64,000 nucleotides of DNA, taken from positions 1 through 64,000 of the forward strand of contig JAJACS010000008.1 in assembly GCA_022601395.1 (NCBI GenBank), read 5' to 3'. Shown here piece after piece: positions 17,359 through 26,075 of this stretch. The DNA is from Chlamydiia bacterium. GTDB lineage: Bacteria > Chlamydiota > Chlamydiia > Chlamydiales > GCA-2402025. The notes beneath the pieces were generated by a model. It made no database searches, was not told the origin of the DNA, and was given only the letters and a program-made list of their open reading frames with translations. Both the position numbers and the translations under genes were made by a program. How positions within the stretch are numbered: the stretch's first letter is position 1; every line of letters begins with the position of its first letter.

Positions 17359-18006
17359 ATGGAAAAAACCCTTCAGCAGGAAACAACTTCTTTGTATCCT
17401 ATCTGCAAAAGATGCTTTGATGTCATCTTTAGCATATGCGTCCTTACGCTTTTATCCCCTCTACTTCTTGTTATCGCGCTCTTGATCAAGACGACTTCAA
17501 AAGGCAGTGTTCTATATCGAAGCTATAGAATCGGAAAAGACTATAAGAAAATCTACTGCCTTAAGTTCCGTACAATGTACGTAGATGCTGACGCTAGACT
17601 AAATGCTCTTCTTGAAAAATCCCCGGAACTAAAAGAGGAGTGGCAAAAGTATCAAAAACTTAAAAAGGACCCAAGAGTTACTTTTATAGGGAAAATATTG
17701 AGAAAGGCATCCCTTGATGAGTTCCCTCAGTTTTTTGACGTAATCAAAGGCGATCTAAGCGTTGTTGGGCCAAGACCCTTTTGCGAAAATCAAATCGATG
17801 ATTACCTTGGAGCAAAAGCTCCGAAGTTTCTGTCGATAAAACCGGGTATTACCGGTATCTGGCAAGTCTCTGGGAGAAACCTTCTTACATTCAAAGAAAG
17901 AATGGTTCTTGAAGAGGCTTACATAGAGAACTTATCTTTTCATAAAGACCTCGTGATTATTCTAAAAACAGTCCCTGCTGTGATTTTTCCAAAAGGAGCT
18001 TTCTGA
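17359..18006 (+). CDS. bacterial sugar transferase (undecaprenyl-phosphate sugar phosphotransferase type)
   Basis: 215 residues, the size of the short single-helix members of the WcaJ/PglC/WbaP family. These move a sugar 1-phosphate from a nucleotide sugar to undecaprenyl phosphate to begin glycan synthesis. A hydrophobic segment at about 21-46 (FDVIFSICVLTLLSPLLLVI) is the reentrant or membrane helix. Conserved motifs follow: KFRTMYVDAD, the catalytic LRKASLDEFPQFFDVIKGDL, VVGPRPF, and KPGITGIWQVSGR. The substrate sugar cannot be told. Its stop overlaps the next start (18006) by one base. Confidence 0.92.
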   Translation: MEKTLQQETTSLYPICKRCFDVIFSICVLTLLSPLLLVIALLIKTTSKGSVLYRSYRIGKDYKKIYCLKFRTMYVDADARLNALLEKSPELKEEWQKYQKLKKDPRVTFIGKILRKASLDEFPQFFDVIKGDLSVVGPRPFCENQIDDYLGAKAPKFLSIKPGITGIWQVSGRNLLTFKERMVLEEAYIENLSFHKDLVIILKTVPAVIFPKGAF

Positions 18007-18527
18007 TGAAAAAGCACAAAGCCCTTATCTTTTTTTGTGTAGCGAGTTTCTTCGCGCTCTTTAGCCGGGCTTTTCTCCCAAACCTTCCTATTTTGGCCTA
18101 TAGCCCATACCTCGCCTTTGTCTTTATCTCTAAGCCCCTTCTTAAAGCGTTGTGGCATAGCTTTTTCTGCGGACTTATTATTGACTGCACTCAGAGTTAT
18201 CTGCCATTTGGTTTTTGTTCAATCGCCTACTGCATCATCACAGTCATCCTCTACAAGCAAAAATGGACCATTTTTGAGGACAATTCTTTTTCTTTATCAA
18301 TTTTTGCAGGAAGCTTCTCTTTTCTTTTTTCATCCATGCAAATCACTGTCATGTATTTTAGAAAGATCCCTCTTGCACTCTCCTCCAGCTATTTTGTAAA
18401 AGAGCTTCTTCTAATGCCGTTTGTTGATGCCATCTATGCATTTACTTGTTTTACATCACTTTTTTTAGTAGTAGCCTATATAAAAAAGAATCGGTTTCCC
18501 TTTTTTTTACTTAAAAAGCTACAATAA
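18006..18527 (+). CDS. integral membrane protein, MreD-like
   Basis: 173 residues with about five predicted membrane helices (roughly 5-22, 30-60, 67-85, 98-120 and 137-160). The segment GLIIDCTQSYLPFGFCSIAY near residues 56-75 matches the MreD pattern, in which a GLxxD motif is followed by a Pro/Phe-Gly turn. MreD works with MreC and RodA in lateral wall synthesis. The length (about 160-175) also fits. It is coupled to a lipid-linked sugar transferase upstream, compatible with envelope assembly. The gene position, before suhB and folD, recalls an unnamed membrane gene next to folD in Chlamydia. The assignment rests on one motif and the topology. Confidence 0.6.
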   Translation: MKKHKALIFFCVASFFALFSRAFLPNLPILAYSPYLAFVFISKPLLKALWHSFFCGLIIDCTQSYLPFGFCSIAYCIITVILYKQKWTIFEDNSFSLSIFAGSFSFLFSSMQITVMYFRKIPLALSSSYFVKELLLMPFVDAIYAFTCFTSLFLVVAYIKKNRFPFFLLKKLQ

Positions 18528-18560
18528 CGTTTGGAGTAATAGCTTTTTATTAGGTGCTTT

Positions 18561-19397
18561 ATGCAGCAGGATGTAGATATCCCTAACATGCTTTTATCAA
18601 GGCTTACGAGTATCGCTATTTTAGCGGCCCAAACAGCCGGAGAGGTTTTGAAGAGAGGCTTTGATACAACTCTCGTTACAAGCTCAAAAGAAGGTAAACA
18701 CAACCTTTGTACAGACTATGATGAAAAACTCGAAAAACTGATCATCGCTTTTATAAAGGATCATTTCCCTGAGCATACTTTTCTAGGAGAGGAGTTCGGT
18801 GCTCATGGCAATAATCCACAGGCGATACAGTGGATCATCGATCCTATTGATGGCACAGTAAACTTTGCTCATAGTATCCCCATTTTTGCAATAAGCATCG
18901 CAGCTACATTCAACGGAAAAACACTCAGCGGCGTTATCTTTAACCCCATGACAAATGAACTCTTTGTAGCAGAGAAAGGCTCCGGCGCTTATCTAAACGG
19001 TAGTAAGCTAAAAGTCTCAAAAACAACTACCCTATCAGATAGCTTTCTTGCAACAGGCTTCCCTTATAACACCCATGAAAATCCAAGGGGCTGTATCAAC
19101 CACTTTATGGCTTTTGCAAAGCTTGGGATCCCCATAAGAAGGCTCGGATCGGCAGCTCTTGATCTCGCCTATGTTGCCGCTGGAAGATATGACGGCTTTT
19201 GGGAGGTCTCTTTAAAACCTTGGGACTTTGCTGTAGGATGCCTACTAGTCGAGGAAGCTGGTGGACAAATCACAGACTACGACAATGCTCCTATCACAAC
19301 AGATACAGAAACAAGCATCGTTGCATCTAATGGTCACATCCAAGATCATATAGTTAATTTCTTAAAAAATAACACTTGCGATGCTCATGATCATTGA
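18561..19397 (+). CDS. suhB: inositol monophosphatase family protein (SuhB-like)
   Basis: 278 residues, typical of the Mg2+-dependent Li-sensitive phosphatase family. Metal and substrate motifs are GEEFG (near residue 80), DPIDGTVNFAHSIP (near 93-106) and the C-terminal WDFAVGCLLVEEAGG. Candidate substrates are inositol 1-phosphate and related sugar phosphates; SuhB also has a role in rRNA antitermination in enterobacteria. The gene overlaps folD by 17 bases if folD starts at 19381. Confidence 0.92.
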   Translation: MQQDVDIPNMLLSRLTSIAILAAQTAGEVLKRGFDTTLVTSSKEGKHNLCTDYDEKLEKLIIAFIKDHFPEHTFLGEEFGAHGNNPQAIQWIIDPIDGTVNFAHSIPIFAISIAATFNGKTLSGVIFNPMTNELFVAEKGSGAYLNGSKLKVSKTTTLSDSFLATGFPYNTHENPRGCINHFMAFAKLGIPIRRLGSAALDLAYVAAGRYDGFWEVSLKPWDFAVGCLLVEEAGGQITDYDNAPITTDTETSIVASNGHIQDHIVNFLKNNTCDAHDH

Positions 19398-20238
19398 TGG
19401 AAAGCGCCTTGCTAATAACATCATGCAAGACCTAAAAACTCAGATAGAAAAAGAAAAGGCCAAACCAGGCCTTGCTTTTATCTTGATAGGCGAAGACCCT
19501 GCCTCCGAAACCTATGTCCGCATGAAGAAAAAAGCATGTGAAAATCATGGGTTTGTTTCTCATATTATCAAACTTACTGAAAAGGTCTCTGAAAATGACC
19601 TCCTTGCAAAAATTGAAGAAGTAAACAAAGACAGCAGTATCCACGGACTACTCGTTCAACAGCCGATTCCCAAACATATCTCTACAACAAAAGTGATGCA
19701 TGCAGTAGCCCCAAGTAAAGATGTGGACGGCTTCCATCCTATGAATATGGGTAAACTTCTTCTTGGTGAAGACGACGGTTTTTTCCCATGCACCCCCTTT
19801 GGCATCACAAAACTTTTTGATCACGAAAAAATAGAAACAGCTTCAAAACATGTTGTGATTATTGGCAGAAGCAATATTGTCGGTAAACCACTTGCAGCTC
19901 TTCTCATGCAAAAAAAGTCATATGGTAACGCTACTGTTACTGTTGTTCATAGAGGCACAAAAAACATAAAAAGTATTTGCAAAACTGCTGATATTCTCGT
20001 AGCAGCTATTGGAAAACCTCACTTCGTAACAAAAGATTTTGTGAAGGATGGCGCAGTTGTTATTGATGTTGGAATCAACAGAGTAAAATCTGATGGCAAA
20101 GTAAAAGTTGTTGGAGATGTAGATTTCTCATCTGTAGAAGCTTCTGTATCAAAAATCACACCCGTTCCTGGCGGCGTTGGCCCCATGACTATTGCCATGC
20201 TTCTATACAACACATACAAAAGCTTCAAATGCTCATGA
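19381..20238 (+). CDS. folD: bifunctional methylenetetrahydrofolate dehydrogenase/cyclohydrolase
   Basis: Interconverts 5,10-methylene-, methenyl- and 10-formyl-tetrahydrofolate for one-carbon metabolism. 285 residues. Family motifs are the catalytic Tyr/Lys helix in ETYVRMKKKACENHG, the LLVQQPIPKHI and KDVDGFHP segments, and the NADP site GRSNIVGKPLAALL, ending with PVPGGVGPMTIAMLL. Two in-frame starts are possible (19381 and 19387); both lie inside the end of suhB, which indicates tight coupling. folP elsewhere in the window (50469) serves the same cofactor pathway. Confidence 0.97.
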   Translation: MLMIIDGKRLANNIMQDLKTQIEKEKAKPGLAFILIGEDPASETYVRMKKKACENHGFVSHIIKLTEKVSENDLLAKIEEVNKDSSIHGLLVQQPIPKHISTTKVMHAVAPSKDVDGFHPMNMGKLLLGEDDGFFPCTPFGITKLFDHEKIETASKHVVIIGRSNIVGKPLAALLMQKKSYGNATVTVVHRGTKNIKSICKTADILVAAIGKPHFVTKDFVKDGAVVIDVGINRVKSDGKVKVVGDVDFSSVEASVSKITPVPGGVGPMTIAMLLYNTYKSFKCS

Positions 20239-21215
20239 AAGTTTTTATTCTACTTACAGCTTTTCTCTTTCTTAGCAGCTGCTCTAAAACACATCGAACT
20301 ACTCTTCATGAAGTCAAAGGCCTTGCATTTACAATGCCCTACAAGGTTCTTGTAGAAGGGATCGACCATGACAAGGTTAAAGAAGTTCTACAAGAACTTG
20401 TAAAAGAGGTTTTTGATGAAATAAACCGTACTTATAATCACTGGAACAGCGATTCCTTCCTATCTGTAATCAACAAGACAAAATCAAACACTTCTTTTGA
20501 GATTTCAGAAGATTTTCATAAAGTCCTTATGGTTGCAAAAGATATCTATGAGCTTTCTGATGGAGTTTATGATCCTACTCTAAAACCTCTTATTTCTTTA
20601 TGGAAAAGCTCTCTTGAGACTGGCAAAACAATCTCTCAAGAAAAACTTCAAGAACTACGCTACGGTTTTGAAAAGATCGCCTTCTCTAATAACATTATGC
20701 AGAAAATTGACCCCAGCATAGAGATCGATTTTGATAGCCTCATCAAGGGCCACCTTGTAGACCTTATCTGTGAAAAGCTTAACAAACACGGTTTTGTTAA
20801 CTATTTTGTAGATTTTTCAGGAGATATTAGAGCACATGGTAAGCACCCATCTAAAAGAGCATGGAGCGTAGGTGTCTTAAGTGCTAAAAATCAGGGAGAG
20901 TGTGAAATGTCTCCCTTAACGCTTAATAATGCTGCTATTGCCACTAGTGGATCCACAACTCAAAGATGGCTTACAGAAAAGTGTGGAATTGTAACGCATA
21001 TTATCAACCCTAGGACAAAAGCTCCCATAAGTGTTGATGAAAAAAAAATCGCTACAGTTACTGTAAAAGCAAAAACATGCATCATTGCTGATGCTTTAGC
21101 TACTGCTGCTTTTGCATACGAAGACTTAGACACCCTAAATAGCTTCATTGATAAAGTTAAAAAATCCCATGAAGATGTAGATTTTATTGTTACCATGTAT
21201 GAGAAGGACTATTGA
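20235..21215 (+). CDS. apbE: FAD:protein FMN transferase, lipoprotein
   Basis: ApbE attaches FMN covalently to Thr residues of partner proteins such as NqrB and NqrC of the Na+-pumping NADH:quinone reductase. I chose ATG 20235, which gives the 4-base ATGA overlap with folD (an in-frame ATG at 20229 adds two residues). A lipoprotein signal ends in FLSSC with Cys16, so it is anchored in the periplasm. Family segments are TYNHWNSDSFLSVINK, SDGVYDPTLKPLI, the FVDFSGDIRAHG region, and HIINPRTKAPI with a C-terminal DALATAAF. About 326 residues, normal length. An NqrM-like gene is 10 kb away (30134). Confidence 0.94.
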   Translation: MKVFILLTAFLFLSSCSKTHRTTLHEVKGLAFTMPYKVLVEGIDHDKVKEVLQELVKEVFDEINRTYNHWNSDSFLSVINKTKSNTSFEISEDFHKVLMVAKDIYELSDGVYDPTLKPLISLWKSSLETGKTISQEKLQELRYGFEKIAFSNNIMQKIDPSIEIDFDSLIKGHLVDLICEKLNKHGFVNYFVDFSGDIRAHGKHPSKRAWSVGVLSAKNQGECEMSPLTLNNAAIATSGSTTQRWLTEKCGIVTHIINPRTKAPISVDEKKIATVTVKAKTCIIADALATAAFAYEDLDTLNSFIDKVKKSHEDVDFIVTMYEKDY

Positions 21216-21820
21216 TGATAAAGACACTATTTTTTGATCTTGGCAATGTACTTATCGACTTTGATCACAATCTGATGTGGAAACAAGCAGCTGAGGCATG
21301 TGATACATCTATAGCGCAGCTAAAAGATGTCATCATAAGCAACCACCTATGGACAAGGTATGAAACAGGAAACATCGATAAAAATGCTTTGCTCGAGGAG
21401 CTCGAGAAGCTCATTGAGAAGCCTCTAAACAAAGAGAAATTTCTGCACGCTGCCTCTGACATTTTTTTTGAAAATAAAAAGATGGTTGATCTTTTGAGAA
21501 GGCTCCACAAAATGCCTTTTGAAATTTTTCTTATCTCCAACACTTGCGATATTCATTTTGATCATATCAAAAAGAAATTTCCCATTTTCAACTTGTTTAA
21601 TGGACTAATACTTTCATTTGAGGTAAGCATGAGAAAGCCGAGTATCGATATTTTTTCCTATGCCCTTGCTAAAACAGCATCAAAGCCGGAAGAGTGTCTT
21701 TTTATCGATGACCTCATAGAACACGTAGACGCTGCAAGCAGCCTAGGAATCAAAACGCACCTATTCAAAAACATCGAAAGTTTAAAAGAAGATATGCAGA
21801 AAATGGGCATCGTACTTTAA
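21212..21820 (+). CDS. HAD-family hydrolase
   Basis: 202 residues of the haloacid dehalogenase-like superfamily, YihX type. Motif I is FFDLGNVLIDFD with the nucleophile Asp near residue 9, motif II is LISNTCD, motif III the Lys in MRKPSIDIF, and motif IV FIDDLIEHVDAA. These show a phosphatase-like active site with a helical cap, probably acting on a small phosphorylated metabolite; the substrate is unknown. The start overlaps the end of apbE by 4 bases, so it belongs to the suhB-folD-apbE unit. Confidence 0.88.
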   Translation: MMIKTLFFDLGNVLIDFDHNLMWKQAAEACDTSIAQLKDVIISNHLWTRYETGNIDKNALLEELEKLIEKPLNKEKFLHAASDIFFENKKMVDLLRRLHKMPFEIFLISNTCDIHFDHIKKKFPIFNLFNGLILSFEVSMRKPSIDIFSYALAKTASKPEECLFIDDLIEHVDAASSLGIKTHLFKNIESLKEDMQKMGIVL

Positions 21821-21849
21821 ACCTTAATGTGCTAAGATAGATACCAAAT

Positions 21850-24009
21850 ATGACAAGAAAAAATACGAAAAAAAAATCCACCTCTCATAAAGAGATTCCT
21901 GCCCTTAAAAAGAAGATTCTTAAATTCCTTACTAAACCTAACTACGAACCGGTATCCCAAGAAAAACTCTTCTCCCTATGCGGAATTTCAAAAAAATTAC
22001 GAACAGCTGCAGTAGATGCTATAACAGAGCTTCTAACAGAAGGAAGCATCGATATCAAAAAGAAAAAAATCTCCATTCCTACGAAAAAGAAGAAAATGAA
22101 TGTGACAGGCACTATCTCTGTTCACCCAAGAGGCTTTGGATTTGTAACCCCTGAAGCGCAATATAAAATCGATGGTGATATTTTTATCCCCAAACCCTTC
22201 ATGAATGGTGCTATAGATAAAGATGTCGTTGAGATCGAGATTGTATCTAAAAAATTCTCCGACAAGGGGCCTGAAGGCGTTGTAAAAGAAATTATTGAAA
22301 GAACAAGAAAAACAATAGTCGGCATCATTTTTGATAAGGAGAACGAATACTTCCTTGCCTATTCTCATATTCTGAAAGAGTCAAAAATTGTTCATGTAAA
22401 GCCTTTTAAAAAGACTTCCTTGAAGCTTGGCGATATTGTGATCCTAAAGGTAGAAGACTGGAGCTCCTACCCAAGAAAGCTTATAGCAAACGTTGAAAGC
22501 ATCCTAAGTCATATCAAAAAGCCTACATCGGACATAGAAACTGCCCTAATAGAACACGGACTTTCTGATACATTCCCACAGGGAGTGGTTAAAGAAGCTA
22601 AGAAATTCCCTATAGAGCCTACAAAGGAAGACTTGAAAGATCGTTTTGATCTTACAAAAGAAGAAACTTTCACAATCGACCCAGACACCGCAAAGGATTT
22701 TGATGACGCTCTTTCTTTGAAAAAAGAAAAAAATGGTGATTTTCATCTCATCGTTCACATAGCCGATGTCTCACACTATGTAAAAAAAGGCTCCCTTCTT
22801 GATGAAGAGGCCTACAAAAGAAGCAACTCGACATATTTTCCCGGAAAATGCATTCCCATGCTACCCGAGGAACTTTCTAACGGTCTCTGCTCTCTTAAAG
22901 AAAATGTCTTAAGGCTTACCGTTTCAGTCTTCATGCATTTTGATAGTAAAGGAAACATAAAAAATTACGACATTAGACGCTCTTATATAAAAAGTAATAA
23001 ACGCTTCACCTATAAGCAAGCCCTTAAAATCATCGAAGGCAAGTTAAAGAGTAAACACGAAAAGACCATTCTTTTGATGGTTGAGCTATGCAACCTTCTT
23101 CAGGGGATAAGAAACAAAAGAGGTTCTGTTGACCTCTCCCTACCTGAAGTAAGCCTTGTTATAGGAAAGAATCAAGACCCAAGCGGTGTTGAACTCATTG
23201 AATATGACATTACTCACCAACTTGTTGAAGAGTTTATGCTAAAGGCTAATGAGATCGTTGCCCACTCTTTACTTGCAAGAAACTCACCTGCAATCTTCCG
23301 CGTCCATGACGCACCTTCAGATACCGATAGCGAAGAGTTTTACGCCTTAGCTCGAATGTTTGGTTTTAAGCTAAAAAAATCCCCTACTAAGCAAGAAGTA
23401 CAAAAGCTCTTTGAAAGCGCCAAAAATTCAGAAAATCACTACCAACTTTGTATCGCATTCATAAGAAGTATGAAGCTTGCGATCTATTCAGAAGATAACG
23501 TTGGTCATTTTGGCCTTTGTCTAGAGCACTATACCCACTTCACAAGCCCAATTCGGCGCTATAGCGACCTTGTCATACATAGGCTTCTCTTTGAAGAATC
23601 CCTAGAGAAAAAGGACCTCAAAGAAATCGCAACGCACTGCTCTGATAAAGAAAGAGTCAGCTTTAGAGCGGAATCTTCTGTAATTCTCCTAAAGAAGCTC
23701 CGTCTTCTTAAGAAATATCTAAGTGATGATCCTGATAGGGAATACGAAGCTTTTGTTACAAAAGTCAAACATTTTGGATTCTACTTTGAGGTCTATCCTC
23801 TTATGTTTGAAGGGTTCATTCACATCTCTGAAATTGGTCGAGACTACTTTCACTTCGACGATAAGAAAAATGCTCTCATCGGCAGAGCCACAAATCAGAT
23901 CTACAACCCTGGCAAAAGAATCAAAGTTCTATTAAAAGAAGTAGATTTTATCACTCATGAGAGTTTCTGGAAGCTGATTAATTCCCAAAAAAAGAAAAAG
24001 AAAAAATAG
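21850..24009 (+). CDS. rnr: ribonuclease R
   Basis: 719 residues. The 3'-5' exoribonuclease digests structured RNA. Order of domains: a Lys-rich N-terminus and winged-helix region (about 15-70), cold-shock domains (about 80-220), the RNB catalytic domain with DPDTAKDFDDALSL near 280-293 carrying the metal-binding Asp residues, FTSPIRRYSDLVIHR near 563-577, and a C-terminal S1 domain (about 635-715). The protein ends in a run of Lys, as other RNase R proteins do. It follows the HAD gene by 29 bases. Confidence 0.95.
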   Translation: MTRKNTKKKSTSHKEIPALKKKILKFLTKPNYEPVSQEKLFSLCGISKKLRTAAVDAITELLTEGSIDIKKKKISIPTKKKKMNVTGTISVHPRGFGFVTPEAQYKIDGDIFIPKPFMNGAIDKDVVEIEIVSKKFSDKGPEGVVKEIIERTRKTIVGIIFDKENEYFLAYSHILKESKIVHVKPFKKTSLKLGDIVILKVEDWSSYPRKLIANVESILSHIKKPTSDIETALIEHGLSDTFPQGVVKEAKKFPIEPTKEDLKDRFDLTKEETFTIDPDTAKDFDDALSLKKEKNGDFHLIVHIADVSHYVKKGSLLDEEAYKRSNSTYFPGKCIPMLPEELSNGLCSLKENVLRLTVSVFMHFDSKGNIKNYDIRRSYIKSNKRFTYKQALKIIEGKLKSKHEKTILLMVELCNLLQGIRNKRGSVDLSLPEVSLVIGKNQDPSGVELIEYDITHQLVEEFMLKANEIVAHSLLARNSPAIFRVHDAPSDTDSEEFYALARMFGFKLKKSPTKQEVQKLFESAKNSENHYQLCIAFIRSMKLAIYSEDNVGHFGLCLEHYTHFTSPIRRYSDLVIHRLLFEESLEKKDLKEIATHCSDKERVSFRAESSVILLKKLRLLKKYLSDDPDREYEAFVTKVKHFGFYFEVYPLMFEGFIHISEIGRDYFHFDDKKNALIGRATNQIYNPGKRIKVLLKEVDFITHESFWKLINSQKKKKKK

Positions 24010-24014
24010 AAGTT

Positions 24015-24030
24015 TTTACAATTGTGTAAA
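24015..24030. repeat. short palindrome between rnr and the DUF502 pair
   Basis: TTTACA (24015-24020) and TGTAAA (24025-24030) are perfect 6-base arms around ATTG. The site starts 5 bases after the rnr stop and 59 bases before the next ATG, in a plausible promoter position. It may be an operator or chance. Confidence 0.25.
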
Positions 24031-24088
24031 GTTGATATAGTGTTGATTGCACTTTCAACCAAATTTCCACCGTGTAGAGGCAGTATTC

Positions 24089-24754
24089 ATGAGAAAGTAT
24101 TTCATAACAGGTCTTGTTATCCTTCTTCCTCTTGCAGTAACGATTGCGATCGTAATCTTCATTGTAAATTTTTTGACTAATCCTTTTATTGGGATGGTCT
24201 CACATTTTTTGAGCAATTTTCCAAAAATCAATCGTGATTTTCTGTTTTTGAAGCCCGAACAAGTGGTTCGCTATGGAAGCCAACTTCTGATTTTGCTTTG
24301 TATTTTCCTATTTACTGTGATTCTGGGCATGATCGCAAGATGGTTCTTCTTTAAGTCTTTGATCTCAATAAGCGATCGAATGCTTCACAGAATTCCTATC
24401 GTTAACAAAGTTTATAAGACAACTCAAGAGATCATTAAAACGATTTTTGTCACTGATAAGAGCTCTTTCAAGCAAGTCGTGATGGTTCCGTTTCCAAATA
24501 CTGACTCCTACGTAATCGGACTGATTTCTAGAGATGCTCCGAATGTATGCTCTACTTCGACCTCTAAAGACCTTGTCTCAATATTAATACCAACAACACC
24601 GAACCCTACTACGGGTTTTCTACTCATGTACGATAGAAGCAGTCTTATCTTCCTAGATATGAAACCGGAAGAGGCGATCAAGTATATCGTATCATGTGGT
24701 GTGATTACCCCTGAGCACCCAGAAATTAATGCGGAACCTCAAAAGGAATCATGA
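24089..24754 (+). CDS. DUF502 family membrane protein (first copy)
   Basis: 221 residues from ATG 24089 (MRKYFITGLVILLPLAVTIA). The frame opens at 24047 but the extra 14 residues do not fit the family. Two membrane helices lie at about 5-28 and 63-90. The conserved RIPIVNKVYKTTQEI, VMVPFPNTDSYVIGLIS and LIPTTPNPTTGFLLMYD segments identify DUF502, a family of two-helix inner membrane proteins of unknown function. The stop overlaps the start of a paralogue (24751) by 4 bases. Function unknown. Confidence 0.85.
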   Translation: MRKYFITGLVILLPLAVTIAIVIFIVNFLTNPFIGMVSHFLSNFPKINRDFLFLKPEQVVRYGSQLLILLCIFLFTVILGMIARWFFFKSLISISDRMLHRIPIVNKVYKTTQEIIKTIFVTDKSSFKQVVMVPFPNTDSYVIGLISRDAPNVCSTSTSKDLVSILIPTTPNPTTGFLLMYDRSSLIFLDMKPEEAIKYIVSCGVITPEHPEINAEPQKES

Positions 24755-25413
24755 AAAAATACTTTGTTACAGGTCTTGTAATTCTGCTTCCTATAGCGGT
24801 AACTGTATTCATCCTGCTATTTTTGATTGATTTGTTCACAGCACCCTTTTTTGGTATTGTTCACCGCGTACTTCTTTTTGTCGGGCAAAACGTTGCTTAC
24901 TTGCAAAAACACCAAGCTCTTCTTCTTTTTACTTCAAGGCTGATCGTTCTTGTATTTTTGTTTTTTATCATCATTATTCTTGGGTACCTAGGAACGAAGT
25001 TTTTCTCAAACTTCCTTCAGAATACCTTCCATAAAATCATGATGAAAATCCCTTTTGTCAAAAAGATCTATAAAATCGTAAGGGACATTACAAAAACATT
25101 TTTCGCAGACAAAGATAAAATGTTCGAAGCTACAGTCGTGGTTCCCTTCCCCCATGCCAATACATACGCTCTAGGACTTCAGTCAGCAGATGCACCAAAA
25201 GAAGCACAAAAGAAAGGTGAACACCTCAAGATCAATGGGTGTAAATCTGTCTTCATACCAACCTCTCCACATCCAATCTCTGGATTCCTTGTAATGATGA
25301 ATGAAGATATGATCAAAAAGACCGATATTACGACAGAAGAAGCCTTTAAATTCCTAATCTCCGCTGGAACGTTTAAACCAGAAGACAAAAAAGATGAGCA
25401 CCCCAAAAACTAA
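24751..25413 (+). CDS. DUF502 family membrane protein (second copy)
   Basis: 220 residues, clearly paralogous to the gene just upstream: KKYFVTGLVILLPIAVTVFI, the KIPFVKKIYKIVRDITKTFF segment, VVPFPHANTYALGLQSADAP and FIPTSPHPISGFLVMM align throughout. Two membrane helices near 5-28 and 66-90. A tandem, translationally coupled pair suggests the two proteins form a heteromer. The end overlaps the HolC-like gene by 20 bases. Confidence 0.85.
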   Translation: MKKYFVTGLVILLPIAVTVFILLFLIDLFTAPFFGIVHRVLLFVGQNVAYLQKHQALLLFTSRLIVLVFLFFIIIILGYLGTKFFSNFLQNTFHKIMMKIPFVKKIYKIVRDITKTFFADKDKMFEATVVVPFPHANTYALGLQSADAPKEAQKKGEHLKINGCKSVFIPTSPHPISGFLVMMNEDMIKKTDITTEEAFKFLISAGTFKPEDKKDEHPKN

Positions 25414-25825
25414 AGTCATCTTATTTCAAGTAAGCAGTCCTCAAGAGAAGATCAAAAAAATTGTTGAGGTTGCAAGTAAGCATGCAAGCGAAAAACATCC
25501 TCTTGTCATCATGACAGCATCAAAGAAAGCGGCTGACTATATTGACAATCTTCTTTGGAGCGCCCCTAAGATGAGCTTCCTCCCTCACAAAGTTGTCAAA
25601 GAAAACTACGCTAAACACATCGAATACGTCTATATAAGCTACGATCAGTCTGCCCTATGTGACAGCAGAGCCATCTTCAACCTAAGAGATGACGTCCCCT
25701 CTTCAATGGATTCCTTTACAACAATCTATGATTTCGAGGACCATACTAGCGAACAGAAGAAGATTTTTTTTGAAAAACGCTATAAAAGTTATTTAGATGC
25801 CAAGGTTCACCTTATTTCCCTATAA
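25394..25825 (+). CDS. holC: DNA polymerase III chi subunit-like protein
   Basis: 143 residues, the length of HolC. The family pattern is visible: a beta strand (KVILFQVSS), a helix (IKKIVEVASKHASEK), a strand (PLVIMTASKKAADYIDNLLW), then SFLPHKVV, where the LW plus FLPH combination is the hallmark of chi. The centre (YVYISYD) and the ending also fit. Chi links the clamp loader to single-strand binding protein at the replication fork. Identity to well-studied HolC is low, so this is a family-level call. It overlaps the DUF502 gene by 20 bases. Confidence 0.72.
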   Translation: MSTPKTKVILFQVSSPQEKIKKIVEVASKHASEKHPLVIMTASKKAADYIDNLLWSAPKMSFLPHKVVKENYAKHIEYVYISYDQSALCDSRAIFNLRDDVPSSMDSFTTIYDFEDHTSEQKKIFFEKRYKSYLDAKVHLISL

Positions 25826-25831
25826 AAGTCC

Positions 25832-25860
25832 TTGAACCTTTCTTACCCTCTCCTTATACT
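25832..25860 (+). promoter_or_regulatory. probable promoter of the small-ORF/ybeY cluster
   Basis: A -35 TTGAAC (25832-25837, 5 of 6) and a -10 TATACT (25855-25860, 5 of 6) are 17 bases apart. Transcription would start near 25867, 18 bases before the first small ORF, which has an AAAGGAG ribosome site. This is the clearest promoter in the window. Confidence 0.7.
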
Positions 25861-25884
25861 TTATTATTCAAAAGGAGTTCTTTT

Positions 25885-26058
25885 ATGACTAGAATGAGTA
25901 AACAAGAAAAAAGACGTCACGTCTACAAGAAAAAGAAGCATTACCCTGCTGAAAAAACTGGAAGCCTAAAAGACAATCTATCTTTAGGCTATAAAGAACA
26001 CACGAACGCACTTGCAGAAAAAGCGAATACGTCCGTTTTCATTGGAAAAGTTAAATAG
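25885..26058 (+). CDS. small basic protein, unknown function
   Basis: 57 residues, starting MTRMSKQEKRRHVYKKKKHY and ending NTSVFIGKVK. It has a strong AAAGGAG ribosome site 7 bases before the ATG and its own promoter, both of which support a real gene. It is rich in Lys and Arg at the N-terminus, so nucleic-acid binding is plausible. From memory, Chlamydia has two tiny ORFs at the same place, before ybeY. I know no function. Confidence 0.7.
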   Translation: MTRMSKQEKRRHVYKKKKHYPAEKTGSLKDNLSLGYKEHTNALAEKANTSVFIGKVK

Positions 26059-26075
26059 TTAAGGAAAAGTAAATT

